Shown here: positions 38,997-50,900 of the stretch, in pieces
Position numbering within the stretch: the first letter of the stretch is position 1
Layout of the letters: every line of letters starts with the position of its first letter
DNA from: Synchiropus splendidus
Taxonomy: Eukaryota; Chordata; Actinopteri; Syngnathiformes; Callionymidae
Length of the DNA stretch: 64,000 nucleotides
Reading direction: 5' to 3'
Assembly (NCBI RefSeq): GCF_027744825.2
Contig: NC_071334.1
Span: 31,967,437 to 32,031,436 of the forward strand
Program-made: the position numbers and the translations under genes
Notes under the pieces: generated by a model
What the model was told of the DNA's origin: nothing
Databases searched by the model: none
The model's input: only the letters and a program-made list of their open reading frames with translations

Positions 38997-41900
38997 GTAC
39001 GTGAGTTGTTGAGCGCTGTGGAGAGAGCGCTTCACTTTCTTTTCTCGAACGACGGGCGAAATCCAAAATGAACGCGCACCTGCTTTAGTGCGCCAGGCTG
39101 TATCCGCTCCAGAGGTGTGGGCTTCAGATTAAACTCATTTTCAAGCGGAGTACAACGCACGAACACACGTGTGCAAACTGAATTGAGAAAAGGCGCTTTT
39201 CTGCCCGAGATACGTTTTTAGATGAGAATGACATTCACCTGAGGTTACGTGGTTCTCGCCTTTATTTCGACGTTCGTACGTTTCGCAGACCAACAAAAAT
39301 ATGCAAAACGCTCAATCATTCAAAAAGAATTCAGCAGACAAATTCAAACAAAGTGTTCGCAATAGAACAAATTTTACACCAGAACATAATAATAGTAATA
39401 ATAATAATCACTGTTTTCAGTATTATTATCTTATTACTAATTAATAAAGGGCAATTATTAGTTTGAAAATAGAAGCATAATTCATATTTATTATTTTTTC
39501 ATTCTAGTGAGCAAGTGTAGTTTAAAGTGCTGGGTTCAAATATGCAATTATTATAAATGTAAGTATCCAGATTTCAGAGTACAAATTTGAGGAGGTAAAG
39601 GTGTCTGTGGGTTAAGTATTGTTCCAGAAGATCATAAGCCTATATGAATTAAATGTAAACGCAGATGTAAGCAGATAAGTGTTGCCACCAAGCTCAGCTG
39701 ATAGGTTTGCTTGACAATTATTTTTTTCTTTATTAAAAAATAGGTTTCACCTTGTCTAAGAGTTATGGGGCTCAGTCTTAAGATTGTGGTTTCATTTTTA
39801 AGTATTTTGTTTCAATCCCAGAAGTCTTTTCAAGCTATAGGTCTCGTTGTCCTCCATCTGCCTGAATTGACCTATATGTGAGTCACTTTGGTAAATTAGG
39901 GGCTTTATAGCGTGCAATAGAATCTAAAGAAAGAAAAACAGCTTGCTCTACTTTCTGTCAACCCATCCCGGGGCAGAGGCAATTACCTGAGACAGAATTT
40001 GGGTTTGAGCTTCGTAACAGCAGTACATTGCTCTCCATCACCCCTGGGCATGTTTTTACAGAGTCCCAAATGTTCCTCCTTTTGTTTTCAGAATAGTTTA
40101 CGTGTCTCCGATGCAATATTCTGCAAACAGTATCACTGTTTGGCGTAGGATTTCCCCCTGGCTAATTACAGTGGCCCCTCATCCTTCCGCATCTATGATC
40201 ACACAGCCACTTCATAACTGGTGTTATCAGTTCTTGCTTTGAAGAGGAAGAAGACGTTGGGACCAAACACAACTTCCTCTGTGCCGTCTGATGACAGGAG
40301 ATCTGTCCATGTGAAATAGATCCGTTCAGACGTTTCCCCACTTATGAGAGTGGATAGCAGTGTCCTGCCCACAAATGATCGATGGGCCATCTTAGACCCT
40401 TCTCTTGAGACTGAAGTCTGTCCTCTGACTGCAACCCTAGAAGTGGACCACATGGCCATGATAATGGGACTGCACCTCTGATGGGAGCAGCTCAAAGGTC
40501 TTTCAGCCACAGTCATAATTCTCCAATCTAACTTGTTTTAGACAAGCAGTAGTATGTGCAAGGTAATGTAACCACTTTGGTCTTCAGTGTTAAAATGAAA
40601 ATCAGTTTCAGAAGAGGAAAGGGAGTAGAGTTAAGTCCAAAGTTCGTGCACAATGAATCAATTGTGCATGTAACTTTAGTAAATGTGGTCTTCACCACCA
40701 ACATTAAACTCTGTGAACCTCAATGGTTGCCCTTCTCCTCTTCTTTTGACGTCATGTTCCCTGTCTCGCCTCTCCTCAACTGTCACAGACTGACCCTCAA
40801 CATACTCACACTCCTCTAAAACTCTTTCCTAATCACTTCCTCCCCAATTCCTAATCATAAGAACCTCGGCAACCACCCCCTTCTTCATTTCACTTAAACA
40901 AGCAGTTTTCAAATCTGAGGAGACACAAGTATGATTCAGAAAGTTTGCTTTGATTTTTCTTGTTACAGTTGGTTTTCACAGAGACATTGTAGATTATAAC
41001 TAGTCCCTGAAATGAAGCTTAACATAGCTCCTGCATACGCTCTCAGAAAGAATGAGGCGGTGACTCAAGTGTTTGCCGTGATTCCGTGAAGGGACTTAAG
41101 AATGCATTGATGGTGTTTGCCAGTCTTGACTCAGACTGTTTTACAGTCCTGTCTGTTTCCCTTGAGTCTGCTTCTTTTTGAGCCTTTAGATTTGTGTCAC
41201 ACCAAACTGTTAGTTACTGTCTGTCTCATTATGGCAGCCTTAAAGCATATTTGAGAAATGCAAGCGAACAAACCAGTTGTGGCATGTCATAACATTGAAA
41301 GTGGGCTTTCTTTGTTCGTGCATGAGTCAGACTGAGGCAAGGATGAAAGTCATGAGAGAAGGTTTCGACTCAGGTCTGCAATAAGCCATGTTCTCAAACC
41401 TCGGTGAGACATGATCCTATTAGTGTGGAGTGATGCGAGACAGTGATGTGGAATAGATGAAGGCTTTTGGGGCATTCTTTGTGTTGTGATTTAAAATTAA
41501 AACAACTTATTTTGTGTCATACATGCAGCACGAGCACATTTTTCAAATGGTCCCATGAGGTCTCACATCGACTGATCTGAGCTGACCTTACATTTGCAAG
41601 CGTAGCTTCTCCTGTTGTCTTTTCCACTCTAATCCACCAAGTCATTGTAAAGGTCAGCAGAGAAAGTGCCCTCTTAACTTGTTGTGTGTGAGACTCACTC
41701 CAATTCATCAGGTGCTGGGACGAAGGCACATCACGGAAACGCCGGAAAATGTAATGACCCCATGCAACACTTCACAGAACTAGTTCTGGATTGTTGGGGG
41801 AATTGTCCCACCCCTCACCTGTGTGGTGTTTACAACAGAAATGTAGTCGCTGACTGGCAGCCCCGCAGCACAGAGGGGCGTGTGGGTCCAATAAAAATGT

Positions 41901-44900
41901 TTCATCACCATTAAACTAATGCACAACAGCGTCCTCATACTGAGAAATACGTGAAAACCGACTCACAATGACCCGAAAATTAGGGACCGTGGAAGGATCC
42001 TGTGGGCAATTTGTATCAGGTATTCATCCGTCAGTGCCTGCTTTACTTGGAGTCACCTCTTTTGGGTCCCTGAGATTTTACCCAAGAGAGCTTTTTTGTT
42101 TCCCCGATGCTGCCGGGGAGGGGGGACTGGGCAGTCAGCTGGCTAACCATTGGCTCTTCCAGTCCCCTGACCCCACGGTATGCCTGGAATGTATTACCCT
42201 TCTGCGCACAGTCGCAACCTGCCAGGTTTCAGGTTGAGACAAGACAGACTGATCGTCATGACACACGTGGGGAACACTTTGACACGACCCTCACAAATAA
42301 TTCTGTAAGATTTCCAGAGTATTTCCAACAAAGTTCTAACATGAGGAGTGGCGACAGTGAGCCTGGTTTAATTGCTCCTACTGATGAATCTTTTAATGAT
42401 ACTTAGCGTGTCTTTGCTTTTCTAGCTCATCTCTGTCTGACTACTGCAGCCTGAGGCCATGAAAGTCAGCCATTTAATTTCAACAGGGCCTTCCCCTGTA
42501 TGCCGCAGTGTACCAGCTGTGATGTTTATGGACACGAAACATCTCGCTGTTCAGTTTGTACCAGGCCTTGTTTTTGCTCAATGTTTGAGCAGCTAAGTCG
42601 ATCAGTTGAACTGACCTTTCAGCCAGTCAGGTGTGGGGAATTTGCGCATGGGCTCCACACAAACGCTGAACGTGTCAATGAGAACATAAACTCTAATGCT
42701 GTACAACTGAATAGGGAGGGCAAATGGATGCCATTGTTTTCTACATGTCGCTGAGTGAGTTCTTGTTTGGCAGCATGGTCCGATGTAAATGCACTTGGCC
42801 ACCGTCCCACCTCCCTGATCAAAGAAGTGCATGTGGTCTTTGTTCCTATTGGAGCACTGAGTCATGCAACAGTGGAACTCTTTGAGATTAGAATCCTGGG
42901 CCCTGTGTATTACACCCTCACACATCACTGGAAATGGTTACATGTGAGAGAGCTCGCTCAGTTATCACCTTGATGCGCTTTCAGTAGAACATAGGACACA
43001 TTGTGGATCTTGATAGTGATTATCCTGCTTTGTGAAATGCACCGACTGGCTGCTTTGCATGACTTTGACTGTCAGCACAGGTCAGTGTTGCTAGAAAACA
43101 TCCACCCCACCTCTCTCGCCAGCTGCACAACTCAAAACAACAGCATTGAGTCCTAGGTAGTTGACTCGATTCAATATCCGAGAGTCTATCTACAAGGATT
43201 AAAGTGACTTCACAGCGATCCATGCTGAATGATAGAAGAAAGACAAAACTTTATTTACAATCATAACAATGAGAATGATTGAACTAAATTTAATTCATGT
43301 GTTGATTGCTGATCTGACCCCTGATGTCTGAAAACTATCAAATAAATTCCTCCAGAAGGACATGGGTGGACTTACCCCCAATTGCCAAAGAATCCAGAAG
43401 CGGTCCAGAGGCGGAGCTGTGCAGAATAAATTGTTTTCAATTTTTACACCGGAGCACCGCAGTAAAGAGACTCGTTCAGACAGGAAATCAGCCACTGAAA
43501 AGTGTGAATCTGGGAAATTTTCCTAATGGAGCACTGTGTCGACGGTATTCACATTTTACTGTGAAACAGCAGTGTAAACGTTACATCATAACTGTTGAAC
43601 GTTACTCCAAAGCAGTTAATGCTGCGCTTCTTTCGTGACAACATAGATGAGGTGTTGTTCATTTTGGAGGTCAAGCGTCGGCCCATTCTCCCTGACACTT
43701 GACACCTGATTCAGTATCGCGGGAGTGACAATTCTCACGCGATCACGATTCTCACATGACCAAGTGGATACAGTAACAACCACTTGGCTCTGCACTGTTC
43801 TGCACTGCTTTGCTGTTCCTGGTGGTATTTGAACTACTGCGCTTCCACGTCAACTCAGTGTTCCCTCTGCAACTGTACCTGGTGGAAATTTGGGGTTAGC
43901 GGCGCTGGTGGCGAGAATGAGACGTCACTTTACATGTCGCTCTTGTACCTTCTCGTTCACAAATATCTGACTGGGGAGAACTTTAAGTAGATGATGACTG
44001 ACATCATTCACTTTACATCCCATTTCAGTGAGTTCAGTCGATCTCCTCGATCACCCGTATGACTGTTCACTGATGTCATAACTATGACAGCTTCGTAGAT
44101 GATAACTTGATAAGGTACTAGATCAGCTGTGGTTGGTGCCTCCTTCTATAGGGTGATTGTAGATTCACTTTTATTGGAGAATATATACTGCTGAATTTTT
44201 GGTAATAAATTATGCTTTTGGTGAAGCCTGTACTGTTGGAGTTTTAGAAAGCATTGCTTTGAGTCTCAATGTCAAATAGGGATTAAAATGCACATTAAAT
44301 ACATTTACAACTTGGGTCTAGACCCTTCTGCAGCACAACGAATGATGTCTTCCAATAACAGATTGTAATGGATCCCAGTGGGACGTGAGGCCTTCTGCTA
44401 ATCTCCACACAGCAGCCTCTGTCTGCTGGCTCTTTTCATTCTAAATACCTGCAGTGTGGACCCTTTCTGTCTGTAAGAGATCCGTTTTTGTCTCGTGGTT
44501 GCACAAATGCATTGACACAGCGGGGAGAAGAATCTGTTAGAGCCAGCCCCGGGGCTCATGAAGCAAGCTATACGTTTCTGAGGTCATTTTTCCTCTTTAA
44601 AGCGGAGATGATCGCGATGGATTGGTTTACATATGTCTGTGGAGGGATGTCACATTAGCTTAGGATGACCTAAAAACGTGAAGACATTTTTCCATCCTTG
44701 CTCTTTTCATATTTGGCATGGCTGACTGCACAGACAACTTCCTTCCTAGTAAATCTCAAAAATTCAATGTGAGAAATCAATTGAGATGTTATTAAGGCTG
44801 GGGCCATTGTTCTGAGCAGGAAGCAGGTGGGACGTCCACTCAGGGCAGGAAGCAAGTCCAAGCTAGAGGGCATCTTTGCTGTCTCCCGTCAGAAAATGAA

Positions 44901-47900
44901 CTTGAGAAGTGAATCTTGATAGAAATATCCGACAGACAGATATGTGGTTGAAGTTGAATAAGAAGGGAGCCGCAACATACACCAGACTTAATGTACCTCC
45001 TCACATTAATTTACGCTTACATATGCGTTTTAACCATCAATCTGGCAATGTGCCAATAGCTAATATGTCAATAAAATGAACGAAAAAAAAGTACAGTGAA
45101 GGAGGTTGAGGCACTGATGCCATTTCAATTCACTTTTGCTAGTCACATCAACTTTGTGATGTGCTATAAATGTGCTCCCCACAGGGATTAGCTGTGACAC
45201 AGCAAAAATAGGATTTGGATGGAATCAGCTGTTGTTGTTACCATCATTAGTGATAATGTTGTGTACTGTTGCATAACTACACTTTAATCAGACTGACTTA
45301 TTCCGGTCTGTAGGAAATCTTGTCTCGTTTGGCCAGTTATGTTAAAGTCATGCTGTTTTGGTTGGCAAAAATCAGTTTTACTCTACCAACACCATAACTA
45401 CTCTTGGTAGTTATGGTGTTGGTAGTGTGACCTTTCAATGAGTATTCCAGGGTAAAATCTAGTCACTCTCAGCAAGACACCAATTAATGCTTATAACTAT
45501 TAATTACTGGCTAATATGCCGTGAATACACATATGGTTCAGTCGTGTGATTTCCGAACTATTAACTGCACCCACTAAATTTAAGAAGGAAAATATGTCCT
45601 GTTCATACATAAACCTCAGCTGTCTATCAGCAGTGGGTGCAGTGCTGCTTAAAAATGCACAAGGATCACTTCTAAACTAGTTCTGAAAACAGGGTCCGGC
45701 ATGTAGACTCATGAAACAAACTCGGCAATGTTCTGAACTTGAATCATGAACTCCTTACATCTTTTTATCACATTAAAGCGTGCAAAATGTGCTGTTCTCG
45801 TGTGCATGTTCAAAGTTCTGACACCACAGTCGGTCCCAGCTGCTGCTTTTTGTCTCCGGTCCTCCAGGAGATCGGCTCTGTTGGCGGAGATGTGGACACG
45901 CAGGCGAAAAATAGCACATTGTGAACACTTGAAGGTCAATAAAACGCCTGCAATTTCATCAGTTTAATGTGACCAAGCTCAATATTTTGGCAGCATAACG
46001 ATCTTTAGCCTCCAAAAATCCATACACTGTATTAGCCATGTTGTTTTATACGAAAAAAAGTAGGAGCTTATTGTCGGTAATCTCAACATTTTAAGAGCAT
46101 GTTCTGTTGGTCTTTCTGTGATTTTCTGGGCAATGAATGACGTTTAAAGTGCTTTTGCCAAGGTCTACTTACAATCAGATTCAGAATCAAATTTATTGCC
46201 ATGGTCAGTGGGGATCCCACCAACTAGGACAGTGTTTTGGAATGCTGACATAAAATAAAATAAAATAGTACAAAAATAAAATAAAATAAAATAAACAACA
46301 ACGGTTGTTCACAAATTCAACAGTCTGACGGCCGAGGGGAAGAAGCTGTTCCTGTGACGGGAGGTTCTGGTCTGGATGGACCGTAGCCTCCTGCCAGAGG
46401 GAAGAGGAACAAACAGTCTATGACCATGGTGAGAAGGGTCGGCTCTGATCCCACCTGCACGTCTCTGGGTCCTGGAGACATACAGGTCCTGAAGAGGTGG
46501 CAGGCTGCAACCGTTCACCTTCTAAGCAGAACATACGATGCGCTGCAGTCTGATGCGGTTCTAACTGTCAGGAAGTCAGCCGTTCACTCACACACACCCA
46601 GTTCATGCCCAGCCGGTGTCACAGTGTTCATGGAAATAGTGTTACTGATACAGCCGCTCTCTGGTGAGTTCTGTTATGACTGTGGTGCTGGTGTCCAGGG
46701 TCATTGAGAAACATGTGTCCACACGCAGTCCTGCTGTGATTGTGTGGCTGCTATTTGTTTGAATTCACTTGTGTGTATTTCTCCATGTCACTTTGGTTGA
46801 TGGTATGTGTGTAAGTGCGTGTTAATCATGTGTGGCAGAACCGAGCAGCCGCATGGGGTCAGCAGTCAAAGCCAGGCATCACTCATGGGATGACGGTGGG
46901 CGGAGTTAGCACAGCGACACAAAAGCTAGCGCAACATTGTCCTTGTGGGACGAGCTATCACTCGCTGCTAATGAAAAGTGAGTTGGTTTATTACCAGGGA
47001 TGACCTGTCATCTTTCGTCTGGCGAGCTGGCTCCAAATGAGTTTGCTTGCTTGTTACTGTTTCACCGCTGGCAGATGGTGGTCCTCAGGCAGGATGTTTG
47101 TCCAGCTGAGATGGCCTGTTTGATGTGTCTGCGCGCCAGAAAAGCAGGTGCAGTCTGATACCTGATATTATTTAACAGGGTTGGATGGATTTCCTGCCTG
47201 CCCCAGCCTCAGTCAATTGAATAAGGCTATCTGGCTTTACTTGTTTCATGAGGCCATCACATACAAATAATGTGGTTATCCACATTATGTTACTGCGATG
47301 TGCTGGGATCACACTTTAGTCAAAACATCTCACCCCTTACTCAGGTTAAAAATCGTCCCCATTTCTTGATTCTCTTGCTGTCGGTCAGTTTAAAAACATT
47401 TAGTTCATCTTGTTCACGGGCTGTGATCAATCACAATTAATAAGTAATTGGAAATCACGTGATCCTTTCACTTTTGACTGTAAATGATCTTAGCTAACAC
47501 AGTTAGCTAGATATTAGGGATGCAAATCATGGCCCACGTCGATATATAGCAAGACATGTGTGCATCGCAAAATATGACAAGCTAGCAAATACATAAACAT
47601 GCATTAATGCAGGATTTCTCAACGTATTCAATGCTGCTATAAGTGATAACATCACTATTTTGTATTTAAACCTGGGCTTTCTTTTTTTTTCTTTTGCTAA
47701 ATAATCATTTATTCTGTGGTAAATCAAAACAAAAAATTCAGTGTACCTCCTTGTGTCATTGTGTTCAACTTAACTGGAAATAAATCCAATTTGTTTTAAC
47801 AAAGAATAGAATAAATTCCTAACTTTTAGGAGCCGTCTTTGCTACTTTAAAATAATAATAATCCTCTTCTTCTTTTCCTTTGGGCTTCTCTCTTCAGGGG

Positions 47901-50900
47901 TGGCCACAGCAGATCATCTTCCTCCATCTCACCCTGTCCTCTGCTTCCTCTTCTCTCAAACCTGCAAACCTCATGTCCTCCTTCCGCACCTCCATCAATC
48001 TCCTCTTTGGCCTTCCTCTCCACCTTCTGCCTGGCAGTTCCAACCTCAACATCTTCCTTCCAATGTGCTGGCTATCTCTCCTCTGTACATGTCCAAACCA
48101 TCTCAGTCTAGCCTCTCTGACTTTGTCTCCTAAACACCTGACATGTGCTGTCCCTCTGATATACTGCTTCCTGATCCTATCCATCGTGCTCACTCCCAGA
48201 GAGAACCTCAGCATCTTCATGTCTGCTACCTCCAGCTCTGCCTCCTGTCTTTTCCTCAGTGCCACTGTTTCCAAACCATACAACATTGCTGACCTCACCA
48301 CTGTTTTGTACACTTTCCCTTTCCTTGCCGACACCCTTAAATAATAATAATAATAATAATAATTCTGTATTGATTCAAAAATAAATAAACCAATAAACTT
48401 CAGGGATTCTTTTGTCAAGAACTGAGGGTGAAACCTGTGTTCCCCCAGTGTCAAGTTAGAGTGTTCCCAGTGTTCATGATTTTAAACTGTCTTGGGATGT
48501 TGTTTGCCAATATTTGCCCTGTAATGGACTGGTGACCTGTTCAGGGCGTACACTGACTGTAAATGAATACTGACTCGCATTATCGATCGAAGGAGATTTG
48601 ACATTATCTGTAATCCTTTACGCACTTCTTAACTTCGCACTGGTGGCGGTTTCAGGTCAGTCTAACACTGTTCGCACGAAAGCCAGCTCATGGCTCTCAC
48701 GACATTGTGTGTATTCACCACCACATTATAGACCACTTCCTCACGGCATACTGAAGTGCACCATAGAAGCATCTGCACTGGGTGTAAGAGAGCATCTCTC
48801 TGGGTGCAGTGTGAGTGCAAAGGTTATAGTTCCCCTCGATGCAAATGTTCAAAATAGGTAAGTGATTTAACTGGTGATAATGATAAGTGGTGCGAGCGGC
48901 ATTACCATCTTTGCCGTTTGCTTCTGCTTCTCAATTGCATCGGATGTTTTGGACACATCCTTGTCCACATTTGTCCTGTTAGTTATGTAGCATGTAGCAT
49001 GTTCACTTTTAGAAATGTTATTAGTTTCTTATAATACAGTAGGCTACAATAGGTCTCCTCTTATTGGCCAGTTCATTTGGCCATGAAAACGTCATCTCAG
49101 TCAGAGCAGGCTACACTTGTGAAGTAAATCGCTGAGCCTCATCTCAACCGGAGCCGGAACAACTGAGGCAAGTAGCTGAGAAGAAGCAAATGTTCTAAGA
49201 TCTATTGTCTCCAGCAAAGTCTGTCGGAGAGGCATTCTAGCCAATCAGAAGCAAGAGTGGCCTTACCGTCCTCTATTAACCTGAGATTCGCCAACAGGTC
49301 AAAGGGTGCTGCTGTCACGCTACAGTTTTTCGCATTTCACCACAGGGTCTTGAAGCCGTATGATCGCCTATAATTTCCAAACAGGAAAGAATATTGAACA
49401 AGTTAATTCTGAAATGATTGTGTCTCACCACACATGGGGTATGTGGTGTACCAACAAACAATTTAAGAGAAAAAAAGAGTTGCAAAGTGGTCTGTCTATG
49501 ATAAGCGATGACTGGACGAAAACACTGTGTGAACAAAACTATCAAGAGAACACACTTTCAAGATTTCTAACCTTCCTCATCTTGTACAGTTTTAGCCTGC
49601 AAAATAGTCTTCAACATCCTGAGCCCAGCAATGCTGAAACTCACCTTTTTGTCTCGATATGTGCCCTAACTTCACTGACAAATATGATAGAGAACAAAAA
49701 ACAGGCCCAGGTGCCGGTGCCTGGTTCCCCCATGCCTATGACCTCTTATTTTGGTATCGCTCCACTAATCTCCAGGAGTCCAGGAACATTAGATCAGATT
49801 AGATTACCGGTTGGTGCAAACAATATTTCAGTACAACACCGGTGATGTTGTAGTGTCATGGACGTGTTTTCCAGTTTAATATGGAGTGGAAACTTCTTTA
49901 AAACATTTATTTTTGAGTGTTGTTTAATTAATACTTGACAGAATCCCAAAGCTTTGTGCATAGTCCATGTGTGTGTACATATGTGCACATAGAGAAATGT
50001 TATTGCAGGTGGTCATCAGGACACTTCACCTGAAGCCCTTGAAGGCCAGGATTTAAATTTAACAACTGCAGTGACCAGTTTCATTTTCTTGTTCATCTCA
50101 AAAGTGGTTTTAAGTTAAGCACACCTTTTTGTAGGAAGCGCTTTTTTTCAACTCCATGACGTGTAACTGAGCATTTGGATGGTATACAACTAAAGAAGGG
50201 GTTACAAAAAAGCAACCCTGAAGCTCTGAAAAATCCAGCTGGAATTTTTCTTTTCTTTGCCCTGGAGTTACTTCCACACCCGGGGAGAACTGGTTAGTCA
50301 ATGCCTCAGTGAGACAGGTGATCCGTCACGCGTGAAAGACAGACACACATTAGAGCACAGAAAACTGCTGAGTTGGGAGGTCAACAACACATTACATTCT
50401 GAAGTATTCACTGAGTTGTGTGCACTTTTTTCCCAATGTAAACTTAAAAAAAGATATTTTGTGTTGATGTACTTATTCTGGTTTTATTTATTCTGCTCTC
50501 ATGCATCTTTGCTGGTTCGAGAACTGCTGTTAACCAAAGCATGTGCTACGTTTAGGATCTTGCTGATCGATGTGTGTTTACTAAACTAACTTTTCTAGCT
50601 CTAGATGCACATTTATTAGATAAACTTTCCAGAAGGTGACTAGTTGAGCCAATACTACAGAGTTCACCTGGGTGTGTTCGACATGTCAGGTTCAGATTTC
50701 GTGTTCAGCAGTGGGGCAAATTTCAACATGTCCTCTGAGGAGGAATGCAGTTACCTGTTCCCCCCTTGTCTACCCTTTCTCTGCTCCTGACAGGCGGTTT
50801 ATGAGGAGGTGTTGAGCGGACAAAAGATACGAGGGGAAGAGAAGTTGCGGCCTTCCTCCACAGTCATCCATCTGTGTGGTGTAGTATGTACCAGTAGGGA

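Noticed and set aside
39001..39006. GTGAGT as the itga3 exon 1 donor
   Set aside because: It would leave exon 1 in phase 0, while exon 2 needs phase 2; the frame would break before LLVGAP.
49360..49845. 161-codon plus-strand open frame in itga3 intron 1
   Set aside because: The longest unexplained frame, but low-complexity and unlike any family I know, with no clear splice partners. Likely chance or old repeat.
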